From NCBI RefSeq assembly GCF_003602235.1, contig NZ_QZVS01000080.1, positions 29,872 to 93,871 on the forward strand: 64,000 nt of DNA, in the 5' to 3' direction. Position numbers and translations under genes: made by a program. This stretch comes from Cryobacterium melibiosiphilum (lineage in GTDB: Bacteria > Actinomycetota > Actinomycetes > Actinomycetales > Microbacteriaceae). The notes under the pieces were generated by a model. The model ran no database searches. It was given only the letters and a program-made list of their open reading frames with translations, and had not been told where the DNA came from. The first letter of the stretch is position 1. The number at the start of each line of letters is the position of its first letter. Of the stretch, positions 6,209 through 15,598 are shown one piece after another.

Positions 6209-9200
6209 ATGTTCACGAAAATCCTTGTTGCCAACCGTGGAGAGATCGCGATTCGTGCGATGCGCGCGGCGTTTGAGCTCGGGGCGAAGACCGTTGCGGT
6301 GTTTCCCTTCGAGGACCGCAATTCGCTGCACCGCCTGAAGGCAGATGAGGCCTATCAGATCGGCGAGCCGGGGCATCCGGTGCGCGCGTACCTGAATGTG
6401 GGCGAGATCATTCGGGTCGCCAAGCAGAGTGGCGCCGACGCCATCTACCCCGGTTATGGCTTTTTGTCGGAGAACCCGGAGCTCGCCGAGGCGTGCGCCG
6501 CGGCCGGCATCACCTTCATCGGTCCGGGCGCCGACGTGCTCGAAATGGCCGGCAACAAGGTCACCGCGAAGGAGCATGCCATTGCGGCCGGGGTTCCGGT
6601 GCTGAAGTCCACGCCGCCGTCGCAAGACGTTGAGCTGCTGATCAGCCAGGCCGAGGAGATCGGTTTCCCGATCTTCGCCAAGGCCGTCGCCGGTGGCGGC
6701 GGGCGCGGCATGCGCCGCGTCGCGAGCATGAAGGACCTCCGCGGCAGCCTCGAAGAGGCCATGCGCGAGGCCAACAGCGCCTTCGGCGACCCGACGATGT
6801 TTCTCGAGGCTGCCGTGCTGCGCCCCCGCCACATCGAGGTTCAGATCCTCGCCGACGCGACCGGGGAAACCGTGCACCTGTTCGAGCGGGACTGCTCGGT
6901 GCAGCGCCGCCACCAGAAGGTCATCGAGATCGCGCCGGCACCGAACCTGAACGACGAGATCCGCGCCAAGCTCTACGCCGACGCGATCAAGTTCGCCCGC
7001 AGCATCGGCTACGTGAACGCCGGCACCGTCGAGTTCCTGCTCGACACCGTGGGCGAGCGCGCTGGCCAGCACGTCTTCATCGAGATGAACCCGCGCATCC
7101 AGGTCGAGCACACCGTGACCGAAGAGGTGACGGATGTCGACCTCGTCCAGTCCCAGATCCGCATCGCGGCGGGGGAGACCCTCGCCGACCTCGACCTGCG
7201 GCAGGAGCAGATCCGCCTGCGTGGTTTTGCGCTCCAGTGCCGCATCACGACCGAAGACCCGTCCGCCGGGTTCCGACCCGACACCGGCAAGATCACGACC
7301 TACCGCTCCCCGGGTGGCGCGGGCATCCGTCTCGATGGCGGCACGATCAACCCGGGCACGCAGATCAGCCCGCACTTCGACTCGATGCTCGCCAAGCTCA
7401 CCTGCCGTGGCCGTGACTATTCGGCCGCCGTCACCCGTTCCAAGCGTGCCCTCGCCGAGTTCCGCATCCGCGGCGTCTCGACGAACATCGCGTTCCTGCA
7501 GGCCGTGCTCGAAGACGCTGACTTCGCCGCCGGCGACGTGAGTACCTCGTTCATCGATGAGCGTCCCGACCTGCTGCGCACCCGAACGTCGAAGGACCGC
7601 GGCACTAAGATCCTCAACTGGCTCGCCGACGTCACCGTCAACCAGCCCAACGGCGTGCCCCTGACGCTGGTCAGCCCGACCGAGAAGCTTCCCGAACTCG
7701 ACCTGACCGTGCCGGCTCCGGAGGGCTCACGCCAGCGCCTCCAGTTGCTCGGACCGGTCAAGTTCGCGGCCGACCTTCGAGCCCAGACCGCCCTCGCCGT
7801 GACCGACACCACGTTCCGTGATGCCCACCAGTCGCTGCTGGCGACCCGGGTGCGCACCAAAGACCTCGTTGCCGTCGCCCCGTATGTGGCCCGGCTCACC
7901 CCCGAACTGCTGTCGGTTGAGGCCTGGGGGGGCGCGACCTACGACGTCGCGTTGCGGTTCCTCGGTGAAGACCCGTGGGAGCGCCTCGCCGCGCTGCGGG
8001 AGTCGCTGCCGAACATCAACATCCAGATGCTGCTGCGCGGCCGCAACACAGTCGGCTACACCCCGTACCCGACCGAGGTGACGGATGCCTTCGTGCGCGA
8101 AGCCGCCTCGACCGGCGTTGACATCTTCCGCATCTTCGACGCCCTGAACGACGTGTCGCAGATGCGCCCGGCGATCGATGCGGTCCTGGCAACCGGCAGC
8201 AGCCTGGCCGAGGTGGCCGTCTGCTACACCGGCGACCTGCTCGACCCGGCCGAAGACCTGTACACCCTCGACTACTACCTGCGCCTCGCGGAGCAGATCG
8301 TCGACTCCGGCGCGCACGTACTCGCGATCAAGGACATGGCCGGTCTGCTGCGCCCCGCCGCCGCTGAGAAGCTCGTCAGCGCGTTCCGGGAGCGTTTCGA
8401 CCTTCCGGTGCACGTGCACACGCACGACACCGCCGGCGGTCAGCTCGCGACCCTGCTGGCCGCTTCCCGCGCGGGCGCGGACGCGGTCGACGTGGCCAGC
8501 GCTCCGATGGCCGGCACCACCAGCCAGCCCTCGGCCAGCTCCCTCGTCGCCGCCCTCGCCCACACCGAACGCGACACCGGCATCTCGCTGTCGAACGTCT
8601 GCGACCTGGAGCCGTACTGGGAGGCCGTGCGTCACGTCTACCGGCCGTTCGAGTCCGGCCTGTCGGCGCCCACCGGGCGGGTCTACAAGCACGAGATCCC
8701 CGGCGGGCAGCTCTCCAACCTGCGCACCCAGGCGGTCGCGCTCGGCCTGTCCGACCACTTCGAACTCATCGAGGACATGTACACCGCGGCGAACAAGATC
8801 CTCGGCCGGGTGCCGAAGGTGACACCGTCGTCGAAGGTCGTCGGTGACCTGGCCCTCTACCTCGCGGCGGTGAAGGCCGACCCCGCCGACTTCGAGAAGA
8901 ACCCCGACAAGTACGACGTGCCCGACTCCGTCATCGGGTTCATGGCGGGCGAACTGGGCGACCTGCCCGGCGGCTGGCCGGAACCCTTCCGCAGCAAGGT
9001 GCTCGCCGGCCGCAACATCCGCATCGGCGTCACCGAGCTCACCGGGGCCGAGCGCACCGCACTCGACGCCGACAGCCCGACCCGGCGCAGCATGCTCAAC
9101 CAACTGCTGTTTCCGGCGCCGACCCGCCAGTTCGAGCAGATCCGTGAGCTGTTCGGTGACCTGTCGGTTGTCGACACCGTCGACTACCTCTACGGCCTGC

Positions 9201-9613
9201 AACAGGGCCAGGAGCACGCCGTCGACATCGCCCCGGGCGTGCGTCTCTATGTCGGCCTCGAAGCCATCGGTGAAGCGGATGCGAAGGGCATGCGCACGGT
9301 GATGACGGTGCTGAACGGTCAGTTGCGCCCCGTCTTCGTGCGGGACCGCAGCATCACGGTCGAAGCTCGCACCGCCGAGAAGGCCGACGCTAATCAGCCC
9401 GGCCAGATCGCCGCGCCGTTCTCCGGAGTCGTCACCCTGCAGGTCGAAGAGGGCGCGACCATCGAAGCCGGCCAGAGCATCGCCAGTATCGAAGCGATGA
9501 AGATGGAAGCCGCCATCACCTCGCCGATCAGCGGTGTCATCGAACGCGTCGCCATCCCGGTCACCCAGCAGGTGGATGCAGGCGATCTGCTTGTGGTGGT
9601 ACGTCCGCGCTAG
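6209..9613 (+). CDS. pyc: Pyruvate carboxylase
   Basis: Biotin enzyme of 1134 residues that carboxylates pyruvate to oxaloacetate to refill the TCA cycle. Domains in order: biotin carboxylase (residues 1 to about 455, with the glycine-rich ATP loop AVAGGGGRGMR and EMNPRIQVEHTVTE), carboxyltransferase (about 530-800, starting at TDTTFRDAHQSLLATRVRTKD), conserved allosteric/linker region, and a biotin carboxyl carrier domain at the C-terminus with EAMKMEA; the biotinylated lysine is K1098. Length is that of single-chain bacterial Pyc. The ATG at 6209 has gaaagg 6-11 nt upstream. Its neighbours on both sides are ParA/MinD-type ATPases. Confidence 0.97.
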   Translation: MFTKILVANRGEIAIRAMRAAFELGAKTVAVFPFEDRNSLHRLKADEAYQIGEPGHPVRAYLNVGEIIRVAKQSGADAIYPGYGFLSENPELAEACAAAGITFIGPGADVLEMAGNKVTAKEHAIAAGVPVLKSTPPSQDVELLISQAEEIGFPIFAKAVAGGGGRGMRRVASMKDLRGSLEEAMREANSAFGDPTMFLEAAVLRPRHIEVQILADATGETVHLFERDCSVQRRHQKVIEIAPAPNLNDEIRAKLYADAIKFARSIGYVNAGTVEFLLDTVGERAGQHVFIEMNPRIQVEHTVTEEVTDVDLVQSQIRIAAGETLADLDLRQEQIRLRGFALQCRITTEDPSAGFRPDTGKITTYRSPGGAGIRLDGGTINPGTQISPHFDSMLAKLTCRGRDYSAAVTRSKRALAEFRIRGVSTNIAFLQAVLEDADFAAGDVSTSFIDERPDLLRTRTSKDRGTKILNWLADVTVNQPNGVPLTLVSPTEKLPELDLTVPAPEGSRQRLQLLGPVKFAADLRAQTALAVTDTTFRDAHQSLLATRVRTKDLVAVAPYVARLTPELLSVEAWGGATYDVALRFLGEDPWERLAALRESLPNINIQMLLRGRNTVGYTPYPTEVTDAFVREAASTGVDIFRIFDALNDVSQMRPAIDAVLATGSSLAEVAVCYTGDLLDPAEDLYTLDYYLRLAEQIVDSGAHVLAIKDMAGLLRPAAAEKLVSAFRERFDLPVHVHTHDTAGGQLATLLAASRAGADAVDVASAPMAGTTSQPSASSLVAALAHTERDTGISLSNVCDLEPYWEAVRHVYRPFESGLSAPTGRVYKHEIPGGQLSNLRTQAVALGLSDHFELIEDMYTAANKILGRVPKVTPSSKVVGDLALYLAAVKADPADFEKNPDKYDVPDSVIGFMAGELGDLPGGWPEPFRSKVLAGRNIRIGVTELTGAERTALDADSPTRRSMLNQLLFPAPTRQFEQIRELFGDLSVVDTVDYLYGLQQGQEHAVDIAPGVRLYVGLEAIGEADAKGMRTVMTVLNGQLRPVFVRDRSITVEARTAEKADANQPGQIAAPFSGVVTLQVEEGATIEAGQSIASIEAMKMEAAITSPISGVIERVAIPVTQQVDAGDLLVVVRPR

Positions 9614-9645
9614 GATTAGGCCCGGCTATCGAAGGGCAGGGACAC

Positions 9646-11115
9646 ATGGCAGAAAAGGGTAACGACGACGGCGGTTCCGCCGCGCAGGGAACTGCGGGCG
9701 CAACCGGCGCGTCGGGAGCACGCGGCGGTGTCGGCACCGGCAGCGCGCGAGGGGCGCACGGTGAGGCGCGAGCCTCGGCCGCGTCCGGTGATGTCTTCAC
9801 CGAGGAGTACAACAGCGAGCTCCCGCCGCACAGCATCGACAACCTGGCCGCCGCCCTGCCCGAGAACCTGAGTGTGCCCCTGCCCGTCGCGGCGGTCGCC
9901 GCAGAGCGACCGCCGGGCCCGCGCCGCGCCGGCGCACCCGGGACCGTGCCCGTCGGACCGGGTAGCCAATCCGCTCTCTCGCAGCCCACTCTCCCGCGGG
10001 GCACACTCGCGCGGGCTTCCACCCAGCACCCGGCCACGCACACCGTCGAGGTCAGCACTCCGTCGAATCCGCGCGGCGTGCGCGCGTCGCTCGCCACGAC
10101 ATCCGTTGCCGTGCCGCTGGGCACGCCACCGGCCGAAAACGCCCGCGCGTCCCGCACCGAAGGCGGCGCGCCGGAATCAGCGTCAATGCTCACGTCCGAC
10201 CGCCTGCTCGAGGTCAACCGCCGCACGCGCCGCGCCCCACGCGGCGCCTGGAACCGGTTCGTCTACGACGCCACGCTGCACCTGGTCAACCTCGGCGACT
10301 CCGCCAAGGTGCGGGCGCACCAGCAGATGGATGAACGCATCCGCCGCCACTTCGATGGCGGCGCACGGTTCGTGCCGATCCTCACCCGCAAGGGTGGTGT
10401 GGGCAAGACCACTGTGACCGCCCTGCTCGGAATGGCCCTCGCCGACGCCCGCGAAGACCGCATCATCGCCGTCGACGCCAACCCCGACCGCGGCACGCTG
10501 TCGGAACGGGTGAGCAAGCAGACCCGCCTCACCGTGCGCGACGTCGTGACCCGCGCCGCCTCGATCGGCAACTTCACCGACTTCACCGCGCTCGTCTCGC
10601 GGGACGAGACCCGGCTCGACATTCTCGCCTCCGACACCGACCCGCTGCTCTCGGAGGCCTTCGACGAGAACGACTACAACGTCGTCGCCGACCTCGCGGC
10701 CCGGTTCTACTCGATCGTGCTGACCGACTGCGGTACCGGAATCGTGCACTCCGTGATGCGGGCGACCCTGCAGCGCGCCGACTCCATCGTGATCGTCTCC
10801 GGGGGCAGCGTCGACGAGGCCCGGCTCGCGTCGGAGACCCTGACCTGGCTCGAAGCCAACGGTTACGGCGACCTCGTGCGCAACAGCATCGTGGCCATCA
10901 ACACGGCCACGCAGGGCACCAACCTGGTTCGCCTGGAAGAGATCGAGTCCCACTTCCGGTCCCGGGTGCGCGAGATCGTGCGTATTCCCTACGACGCCCA
11001 ACTCGCCGCGGGCAGTGTGGTGTCCTACAAAGACCTGCAGCCCATCACCCAGCTCGCCGCGCGAACCCTGGCCGCCCTCGTGGTGGAGGGCTTGCCGGCC
11101 GACCAGAACGCCTGA
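9646..11115 (+). CDS. MinD/ParA-like ATPase with long low-complexity N-terminus
   Basis: 489-residue protein in two parts. Residues 1 to about 185 are Ala/Gly/Pro/Ser-rich and probably disordered. The remainder is a deviant Walker ATPase with KGGVGKTT at 249-256, [13 protein letters not shown] about 20 residues later and LTDCGTG further on. The ATPase half resembles the MinD-like ATPases found near type VII secretion loci in Actinobacteria (EspI/Rv3876-like), but no ESX gene lies in this window. It begins 32 nt after pyc and could be cotranscribed. Function unknown; polar localisation or regulation of a membrane machine is only an inference from the family. Confidence 0.8.
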   Translation: MAEKGNDDGGSAAQGTAGATGASGARGGVGTGSARGAHGEARASAASGDVFTEEYNSELPPHSIDNLAAALPENLSVPLPVAAVAAERPPGPRRAGAPGTVPVGPGSQSALSQPTLPRGTLARASTQHPATHTVEVSTPSNPRGVRASLATTSVAVPLGTPPAENARASRTEGGAPESASMLTSDRLLEVNRRTRRAPRGAWNRFVYDATLHLVNLGDSAKVRAHQQMDERIRRHFDGGARFVPILTRKGGVGKTTVTALLGMALADAREDRIIAVDANPDRGTLSERVSKQTRLTVRDVVTRAASIGNFTDFTALVSRDETRLDILASDTDPLLSEAFDENDYNVVADLAARFYSIVLTDCGTGIVHSVMRATLQRADSIVIVSGGSVDEARLASETLTWLEANGYGDLVRNSIVAINTATQGTNLVRLEEIESHFRSRVREIVRIPYDAQLAAGSVVSYKDLQPITQLAARTLAALVVEGLPADQNA

Positions 11116-11143
11116 CCCGCTCCCACCCACTTTCCCCTTACCC

Positions 11144-11149
11144 TAAGGT
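11144..11149 (+). promoter_or_regulatory. -10 hexamer of a probable leaderless def promoter
   Basis: TAAGGT (TANNNT type) ends exactly 7 nt before the GTG of def, the spacing expected if the transcript begins at the start codon. The intervening ttcctcc is anti-Shine-Dalgarno-like, so a normal ribosome site is absent. Confidence 0.5.
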
Positions 11150-11156
11150 TTCCTCC

Positions 11157-11648
11157 GTGCCCGAACGCCAGATCCGTCTTCTCGGGGACCCGGTCCTCAA
11201 AACCGTGTCCGACCCGATCCTCACCATTGACGACCGCGTGCGGTCCCTCGTGCAGGACCTCGTCGACAGCGTGAAGTTGCCCGGCCGCGCCGGAGTAGCC
11301 GCGTCGCAGATCGGCGTGAACCTGCGCGCCTTCAGCTACAACGTCGACGGCGACATCGGCTACATCCTGAATCCCGTCGTCGTCGAGGTCAGCGGTGAGC
11401 CGGTGCTACTTGATGAGGGCTGCCTGTCGGTACCGGGACTCTGGTACCCGACGATGCGGTATCCGTTCGCCCGCGTCACCGGGATCGACCTCGATGGCGA
11501 ACCGGTTGAACTCTCCGGCACCGGCATCATGGCGCAGGCGCTGCAGCACGAAACCGACCACCTCGACGGCCTGCTCTACCTCGACCGGCTCGACAAGGCC
11601 AACCGGCGTGCGGCCATGAAAGAGGTCCGCGAGTCGACCTGGTTCTAA
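11157..11648 (+). CDS. def: Peptide deformylase
   Basis: 163-residue metallohydrolase that removes the formyl group from nascent N-terminal methionine. All three family motifs are present: motif 1 as GVAASQIG at residues 46-53 (the usual GxGLAAPQ, with Ser for Pro), motif 2 EGCLSVPG with metal ligand C89, and motif 3 QHETDH with H131, E132 and H135. The length is typical. The family often has more than one copy per genome; no methionyl-tRNA formyltransferase gene is next to this one. Confidence 0.95.
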   Translation: MPERQIRLLGDPVLKTVSDPILTIDDRVRSLVQDLVDSVKLPGRAGVAASQIGVNLRAFSYNVDGDIGYILNPVVVEVSGEPVLLDEGCLSVPGLWYPTMRYPFARVTGIDLDGEPVELSGTGIMAQALQHETDHLDGLLYLDRLDKANRRAAMKEVRESTWF

Positions 11649-11682
11649 CCGGCCACCCCGAAAATTCCGGCCGACCAGAAAA

Positions 11683-11710
11683 GGGCCGTCCTGCCTCGGC
11701 AGGGCGGCCC
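11683..11710. terminator. Terminator between convergent def and fadD
   Basis: A GC-rich hairpin with 12-bp arms (gggccgtcctgc and gcagggcggccc, one G-T pair) and a ctcg loop stands in the 111-nt gap between two convergent genes, preceded by aaaa and followed by atttcg. It can serve both strands. Confidence 0.75.
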
Positions 11711-11759
11711 ATTTCGTAGCGGTTCAGGTTCTCGGGGCCCGGTCGTTTTCGGGGTGGTG

Positions 11760-13592
11760 CTAGTCCCGAATCGAGAAGCCCTCGGTCACCGGTGCACCGG
11801 CGTACATGTCGTCAATGGTGGCGGCGAAGTCCCGCAGAATGATGTTGCGCTTGATGCTCATCTTCGGCGTCAGGTGCCCGCTCGCCTCGGTCAGTTCGAT
11901 GTCGAGCAGCGTGAACTTGCGAATCGACTCAGCCCGGGACACACCCTGGTTGGCCAGGTCGACGGCCCGCTGGATTTCGGCGCGCACGGCGGGGTTGACG
12001 GATGCCTCGGTGAGGGTCATTCCGGCATCCTCGTGGTTGTTGTTGAGCCAGACCGGCAGCATATCCGGGTCGAGTGTCACGAGCGCCGAGATGAAGGGCT
12101 TCTGGTCGCCGACGACGACAACCTGGCCGACGAGCGGGTTGGCGCGAATCGGATCTTCGAGCGCGGCGGGGGCGACGTTCTTGCCGCCGGCCGTGACGAT
12201 GATCTCTTTCTTGCGGCCGGTGATCGTCAGGAACCCGTCGCTGTCGAAGGAGCCGATGTCGCCCGTGCGCAGCCAGCCCTCGTTGAAGGTGTCGCGGGTG
12301 GCTTCGGGGTTCTTCCAGTACTCCTTGAAGACATTGACGCCCTTCACCTCGATCTCCCCGTCGTCCATGACGCGCACCGAGACGCCCGGAAGCGGCGGGC
12401 CGACCGTGCCGATCTTGGCGCGGGTGGCGAGGCTCACCGTCGCCGGGGCCGTCGTCTCGGTGAGACCGTAGCCTTCCAGGATGACGATGCCGAGGCTGTG
12501 GAAGAAGTGGCCCAGGTGTTCGCCGAGGGGCGCGGAGCCCGAGACGGCGTAGACCACGTTGCCGCCCATCGCGGCGCGCAGTTTGCTGTAGACGAGACGG
12601 TCGAACAGGGCGAACTTGACCTTCATCATCAGCGGAATCGTGGTTCCGGCCTGGACCGCCTTGGAATGTTCGACGGCGATGTGGGCGGCCGCGTCGAAGA
12701 TCTTGCCCTTGCCGCCGGCCTCGGCTTTCTGCTGCGCGGAGTTGTAGACCTTTTCGAAGACCCGGGGAACGGCCAGCAAAAACGTGGGTTTGAAGCTGCC
12801 GAGAGCCGGCAGCAGCTGCTTAGTGTCGGCTTGGTGCCCGACCCGCACGCCCGCGTGCACGCAGAGCACCGAGATGAAACGAGCGAAGACGTGCGCGGTC
12901 GTGATGAACAGTAGCGTCGAGGCGCCCTGCGGGTGCGTGAGCACCTCTTTGAGGGCCACCGCGGAGTTGCGGCTCGTCTCGAGGAAGTTCGCATGGGTGA
13001 GCACACAGCCCTTCGGCCGACCGGTTGACCCCGAGGTGTAGATCAGGGTAGCCATGTCGTCGCCGACGGTGAGGTTGCGGCGACGGTCGATCTCGGCGTC
13101 CGCGACGTCGATGCCTCCGGCGGCCAGCTTGTCGAGGTCGCCCAGATCGATCTGCCAGACCTGGCCGATGTTCGGCAGGTCCGGGTGCACCTCGTCGAAG
13201 CGCGCGAAGTGGTCCGGCGTCTCGACAATGAGGGCCGTGGCATCCGAGTCGCTCAGGTTCCACTGCACCTGGCTTGGGGAGCTGGTCTCGTAGACCGGCA
13301 CGAGCACGGCGCCGGCGAACCAGACGGCGAAGTCGATGAGGGTCCACTCGTAGCGGGTCTTGCACATCAAGCCGATTTTGTCGCCGGGGGCGATGCCGGC
13401 GGCGACGAGGCCCTTGGCGAGGGCGACGACCTGGGTGTGGAATTCGCGTGTCGTGACCGGCACCCATTCACCGTTTCTCGGCAGTGAGAACAGCACGGAG
13501 TCGGGGGTGGCGGCGAGACGATCGATGAGAAGATCGGTGACATTGGCGCCGGGATCGGCGGGAACGATGGCGGGGACGTCAAATTGTTTCAC
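11760..13592 (-). CDS. fadD: Long-chain fatty acid-CoA ligase (AMP-forming)
   Basis: 610-residue adenylate-forming enzyme that activates fatty acids as acyl-CoA. The ATP-binding P-loop YTSGSTGRPKGC lies at about residues 186-197, the YGLTET motif near 375, and the C-terminal domain with the GWLRTGDIG ... GRKKEII hinge follows, ending about 90 residues later with the KF/KRNII region. The GTG at 13592 has gaaggag 6 nt upstream, which makes it better than an in-frame ATG 32 codons earlier. The position next to acyltransferase, aroG, pknL and the dcw cluster mirrors mycobacterial fadD15 (Rv2187). Exact chain-length preference cannot be read. Confidence 0.92.
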   Translation of the reverse strand: MKQFDVPAIVPADPGANVTDLLIDRLAATPDSVLFSLPRNGEWVPVTTREFHTQVVALAKGLVAAGIAPGDKIGLMCKTRYEWTLIDFAVWFAGAVLVPVYETSSPSQVQWNLSDSDATALIVETPDHFARFDEVHPDLPNIGQVWQIDLGDLDKLAAGGIDVADAEIDRRRNLTVGDDMATLIYTSGSTGRPKGCVLTHANFLETSRNSAVALKEVLTHPQGASTLLFITTAHVFARFISVLCVHAGVRVGHQADTKQLLPALGSFKPTFLLAVPRVFEKVYNSAQQKAEAGGKGKIFDAAAHIAVEHSKAVQAGTTIPLMMKVKFALFDRLVYSKLRAAMGGNVVYAVSGSAPLGEHLGHFFHSLGIVILEGYGLTETTAPATVSLATRAKIGTVGPPLPGVSVRVMDDGEIEVKGVNVFKEYWKNPEATRDTFNEGWLRTGDIGSFDSDGFLTITGRKKEIIVTAGGKNVAPAALEDPIRANPLVGQVVVVGDQKPFISALVTLDPDMLPVWLNNNHEDAGMTLTEASVNPAVRAEIQRAVDLANQGVSRAESIRKFTLLDIELTEASGHLTPKMSIKRNIILRDFAATIDDMYAGAPVTEGFSIRD

Positions 13593-13752
13593 GGTAACTC
13601 CTTCGGTACCGGCAGCGGATGCCCACACTCTACCGAGCAAATCTGCGCTCGAAGTAAATCTGCGGTCAAGGGGGCATTTTCGCCTCACGGCAAACTGTTT
13701 TACTACACTCTAGAGGGTGCGGTTGTGGGTCACCCGGAGCCGCGCCCATGCT

Positions 13753-13758
13753 TATAAC
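13753..13758 (+). promoter_or_regulatory. Possible -10 box before glucokinase
   Basis: TATAAC stands out in the GC-rich 208-nt divergent gap between fadD and glk (13593-13800), 42 nt before the GTG start. No convincing -35 lies at 16-18 nt, so this is tentative. Nothing else recognisable is in the gap. Confidence 0.3.
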
Positions 13759-13800
13759 AGTTGTGACGCATCGATGACCATCCACCACGAAAGGTGCGCC

Positions 13801-14745
13801 GTGCACGCCATTGGAATTGACATCGGGGGCACCAAAATCGCCGGCGCCCTCGTCGACGCGAGCGGCACCATCATCCGCTCCGATCGGGTCCCCACCGAGG
13901 CCACCGACCCTCGTGAGATCGAAGACGCCGTCGTGGCCATGATCGAGGGCCTCGTGGCGGGGGAGCAGGTCATCGCCGCCGGTGTCGCGGCCGCCGGATT
14001 CATCGACGCCGAGCAATCCACGGTGCATTACGCCCCCAACATCAACTGGCGCAACGAGCCGTTTCGCTCCAAGCTCGAGGCCCGACTCGACCTGCCGATC
14101 CTCATCGAGAACGACGCCAATGCCGCCGGCTGGGCGGAGTTCCGTTTCGGCGCCGGCCGGCCCTTCCACGACATGGTCATGCTCACCATCGGCACCGGCG
14201 TCGGCGGCGCCATCGTCGCGGGCGATCGCCTCTTCCGCGGCGGCTTCGGCGCGGCCGCCGAGCTCGGGCACCTGCGCCTCGTGCCGAACGGCCTGCCCTG
14301 TGGGTGCGGCGCCCACGGCTGCATCGAGCAATACGGATCCGGCCGGGCCCTGCTGCGCATCGCCAACGAGTATGCGGATGCCGGTGGCGTCGGGCTCGGG
14401 CTGGCCGCCGCCAGGTCCCGCAAGGGCAAACTGACCGGCAAGGAGGTCGGCCGGCTCATCCTGGCCGGCGACGGCGGTGCCCTCGCCGCGCTGCGCCAGC
14501 TCGGCGGTGCCCTCGGCCAGGCCTGCGCGAGCCTCGGCGCCGTGCTCGACCCGCAGGTCTTCGTGTTCGGCGGGGGAGTGGCCGCGGCCGGGGACCTGCT
14601 CCTCGAACCGATTCGCACCGCGTTCCTGGAACACCTGCCCGCCCGCGGGTACCACCCCGAGCCGGAGTTCGTGATCGCCCAGCTCGTGAATGACGCCGGA
14701 GTCGTCGGCGCGGCCGACCTCGCCCGCCACAGCGTCACGCAGTAG
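13801..14745 (+). CDS. glk: ROK-family glucokinase
   Basis: 314-residue sugar kinase of the ROK family. The phosphate-binding segment DIGGTKIAGALVD starts at residue 6, the sugar-binding region runs through LPILIENDANAAGWAE, and the zinc motif CGCGAHGCIEQYGSG lies near residue 168. I use the GTG at 13801 because gaaagg precedes it by 6 nt and the conserved fold begins four residues later; an in-frame start 28 codons upstream would add an unconserved tail. Glucokinase is the commonest activity in this subgroup of ROK proteins from Actinobacteria; the exact sugar is inferred. Confidence 0.85.
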   Translation: MHAIGIDIGGTKIAGALVDASGTIIRSDRVPTEATDPREIEDAVVAMIEGLVAGEQVIAAGVAAAGFIDAEQSTVHYAPNINWRNEPFRSKLEARLDLPILIENDANAAGWAEFRFGAGRPFHDMVMLTIGTGVGGAIVAGDRLFRGGFGAAAELGHLRLVPNGLPCGCGAHGCIEQYGSGRALLRIANEYADAGGVGLGLAAARSRKGKLTGKEVGRLILAGDGGALAALRQLGGALGQACASLGAVLDPQVFVFGGGVAAAGDLLLEPIRTAFLEHLPARGYHPEPEFVIAQLVNDAGVVGAADLARHSVTQ

Positions 14746-14788
14746 GCTGCATCAGTCACGCCGCCGTCAATTTACCTAAGGAATAACG

Positions 14789-15478
14789 TTGTTCTACTGG
14801 TTCATGAAGAACATTGTCGTCGGCCCCCTGCTGCTCGGTATCTTCCGGCCCTGGGTCGTCGGCCTCGACAACATCCCCAAGAACGGCGGCGTGATTCTCG
14901 CCAGCAACCACCTGTCGTTCATCGACTCGGTGTTCCTGCCGCTCGTCGTCTCCCGCCGGGTCGTCTTCCTCGCCAAGAGCGAGTACTTCACCGGCAAGGG
15001 CCTCAAGGGCTGGGCGACCAAGCAGTTCTTCAAGGCGACGGGCCAGCTGCCGATCGACCGTTCGGGGGGCAAGGCCTCCGAGGATTCCCTGAACACCGGG
15101 CTCCGGGTTCTCGGCCAGGGCGGCGTGCTGGGCATCTATCCCGAGGGCACCCGCAGCCCCGACGCCAAGATGTATCGCGGCCGTACCGGCGTGGCCCGCA
15201 TGGTGCTGGAATCCGGTGTCCCGGTGATCCCGGTCGCGATGATCGACACCGAGAAGGCCATGCCGACCGGCACGCGCATCCCGAAGGTTCGGCGCATCGG
15301 CATCGTGATCGGCACTCCGCTCGACTTCACCCGTTTCGAGGGCATGGAGGGCGACCGCTTCGTGCTGCGCAGCGTGACCGATGAGCTCATGTACGAGCTG
15401 CAGCGCCTCAGCACCCAGGAGTACGTCGACGTCTATGCCACGTCCGTCAAGGAAAAGCGCGCGACCCTTTCGCGATAG
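14789..15478 (+). CDS. plsC: 1-acyl-sn-glycerol-3-phosphate acyltransferase family protein
   Basis: 229-residue membrane-associated acyltransferase that probably makes phosphatidic acid from lysophosphatidic acid. The catalytic HX4D motif is NHLSFIDS (H41, D46) and the substrate-binding EGTRS motif follows about 80 residues later. The start is a TTG at 14789, preceded by aagga 7 nt upstream; the first residues FYWFMKNIVVGPLL match the usual start of this subfamily, and no ATG/GTG fits better. It is the counterpart of Rv2182c in the conserved fadD15-aroG-pknL neighbourhood. It lies 43 nt after glk and 120 nt before aroG. Confidence 0.9.
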   Translation: MFYWFMKNIVVGPLLLGIFRPWVVGLDNIPKNGGVILASNHLSFIDSVFLPLVVSRRVVFLAKSEYFTGKGLKGWATKQFFKATGQLPIDRSGGKASEDSLNTGLRVLGQGGVLGIYPEGTRSPDAKMYRGRTGVARMVLESGVPVIPVAMIDTEKAMPTGTRIPKVRRIGIVIGTPLDFTRFEGMEGDRFVLRSVTDELMYELQRLSTQEYVDVYATSVKEKRATLSR

Positions 15479-15598
15479 GCTCAGCGCAGGCCGTCTAGCA
15501 CGTTTAGGCCTGTTCACCGCCCACAGTTCTCGACCGATGACAGCTCGATACTCTCGAGCTCGGACGATGTGCGCCCAAGAGAAACCAGGAATCACCCC

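Noticed and set aside
9646..11115. Part of a type VII secretion cluster
   Set aside because: No EccB, EccC, EccD, mycosin or WXG100 gene is near; only the ATPase fold is shared.
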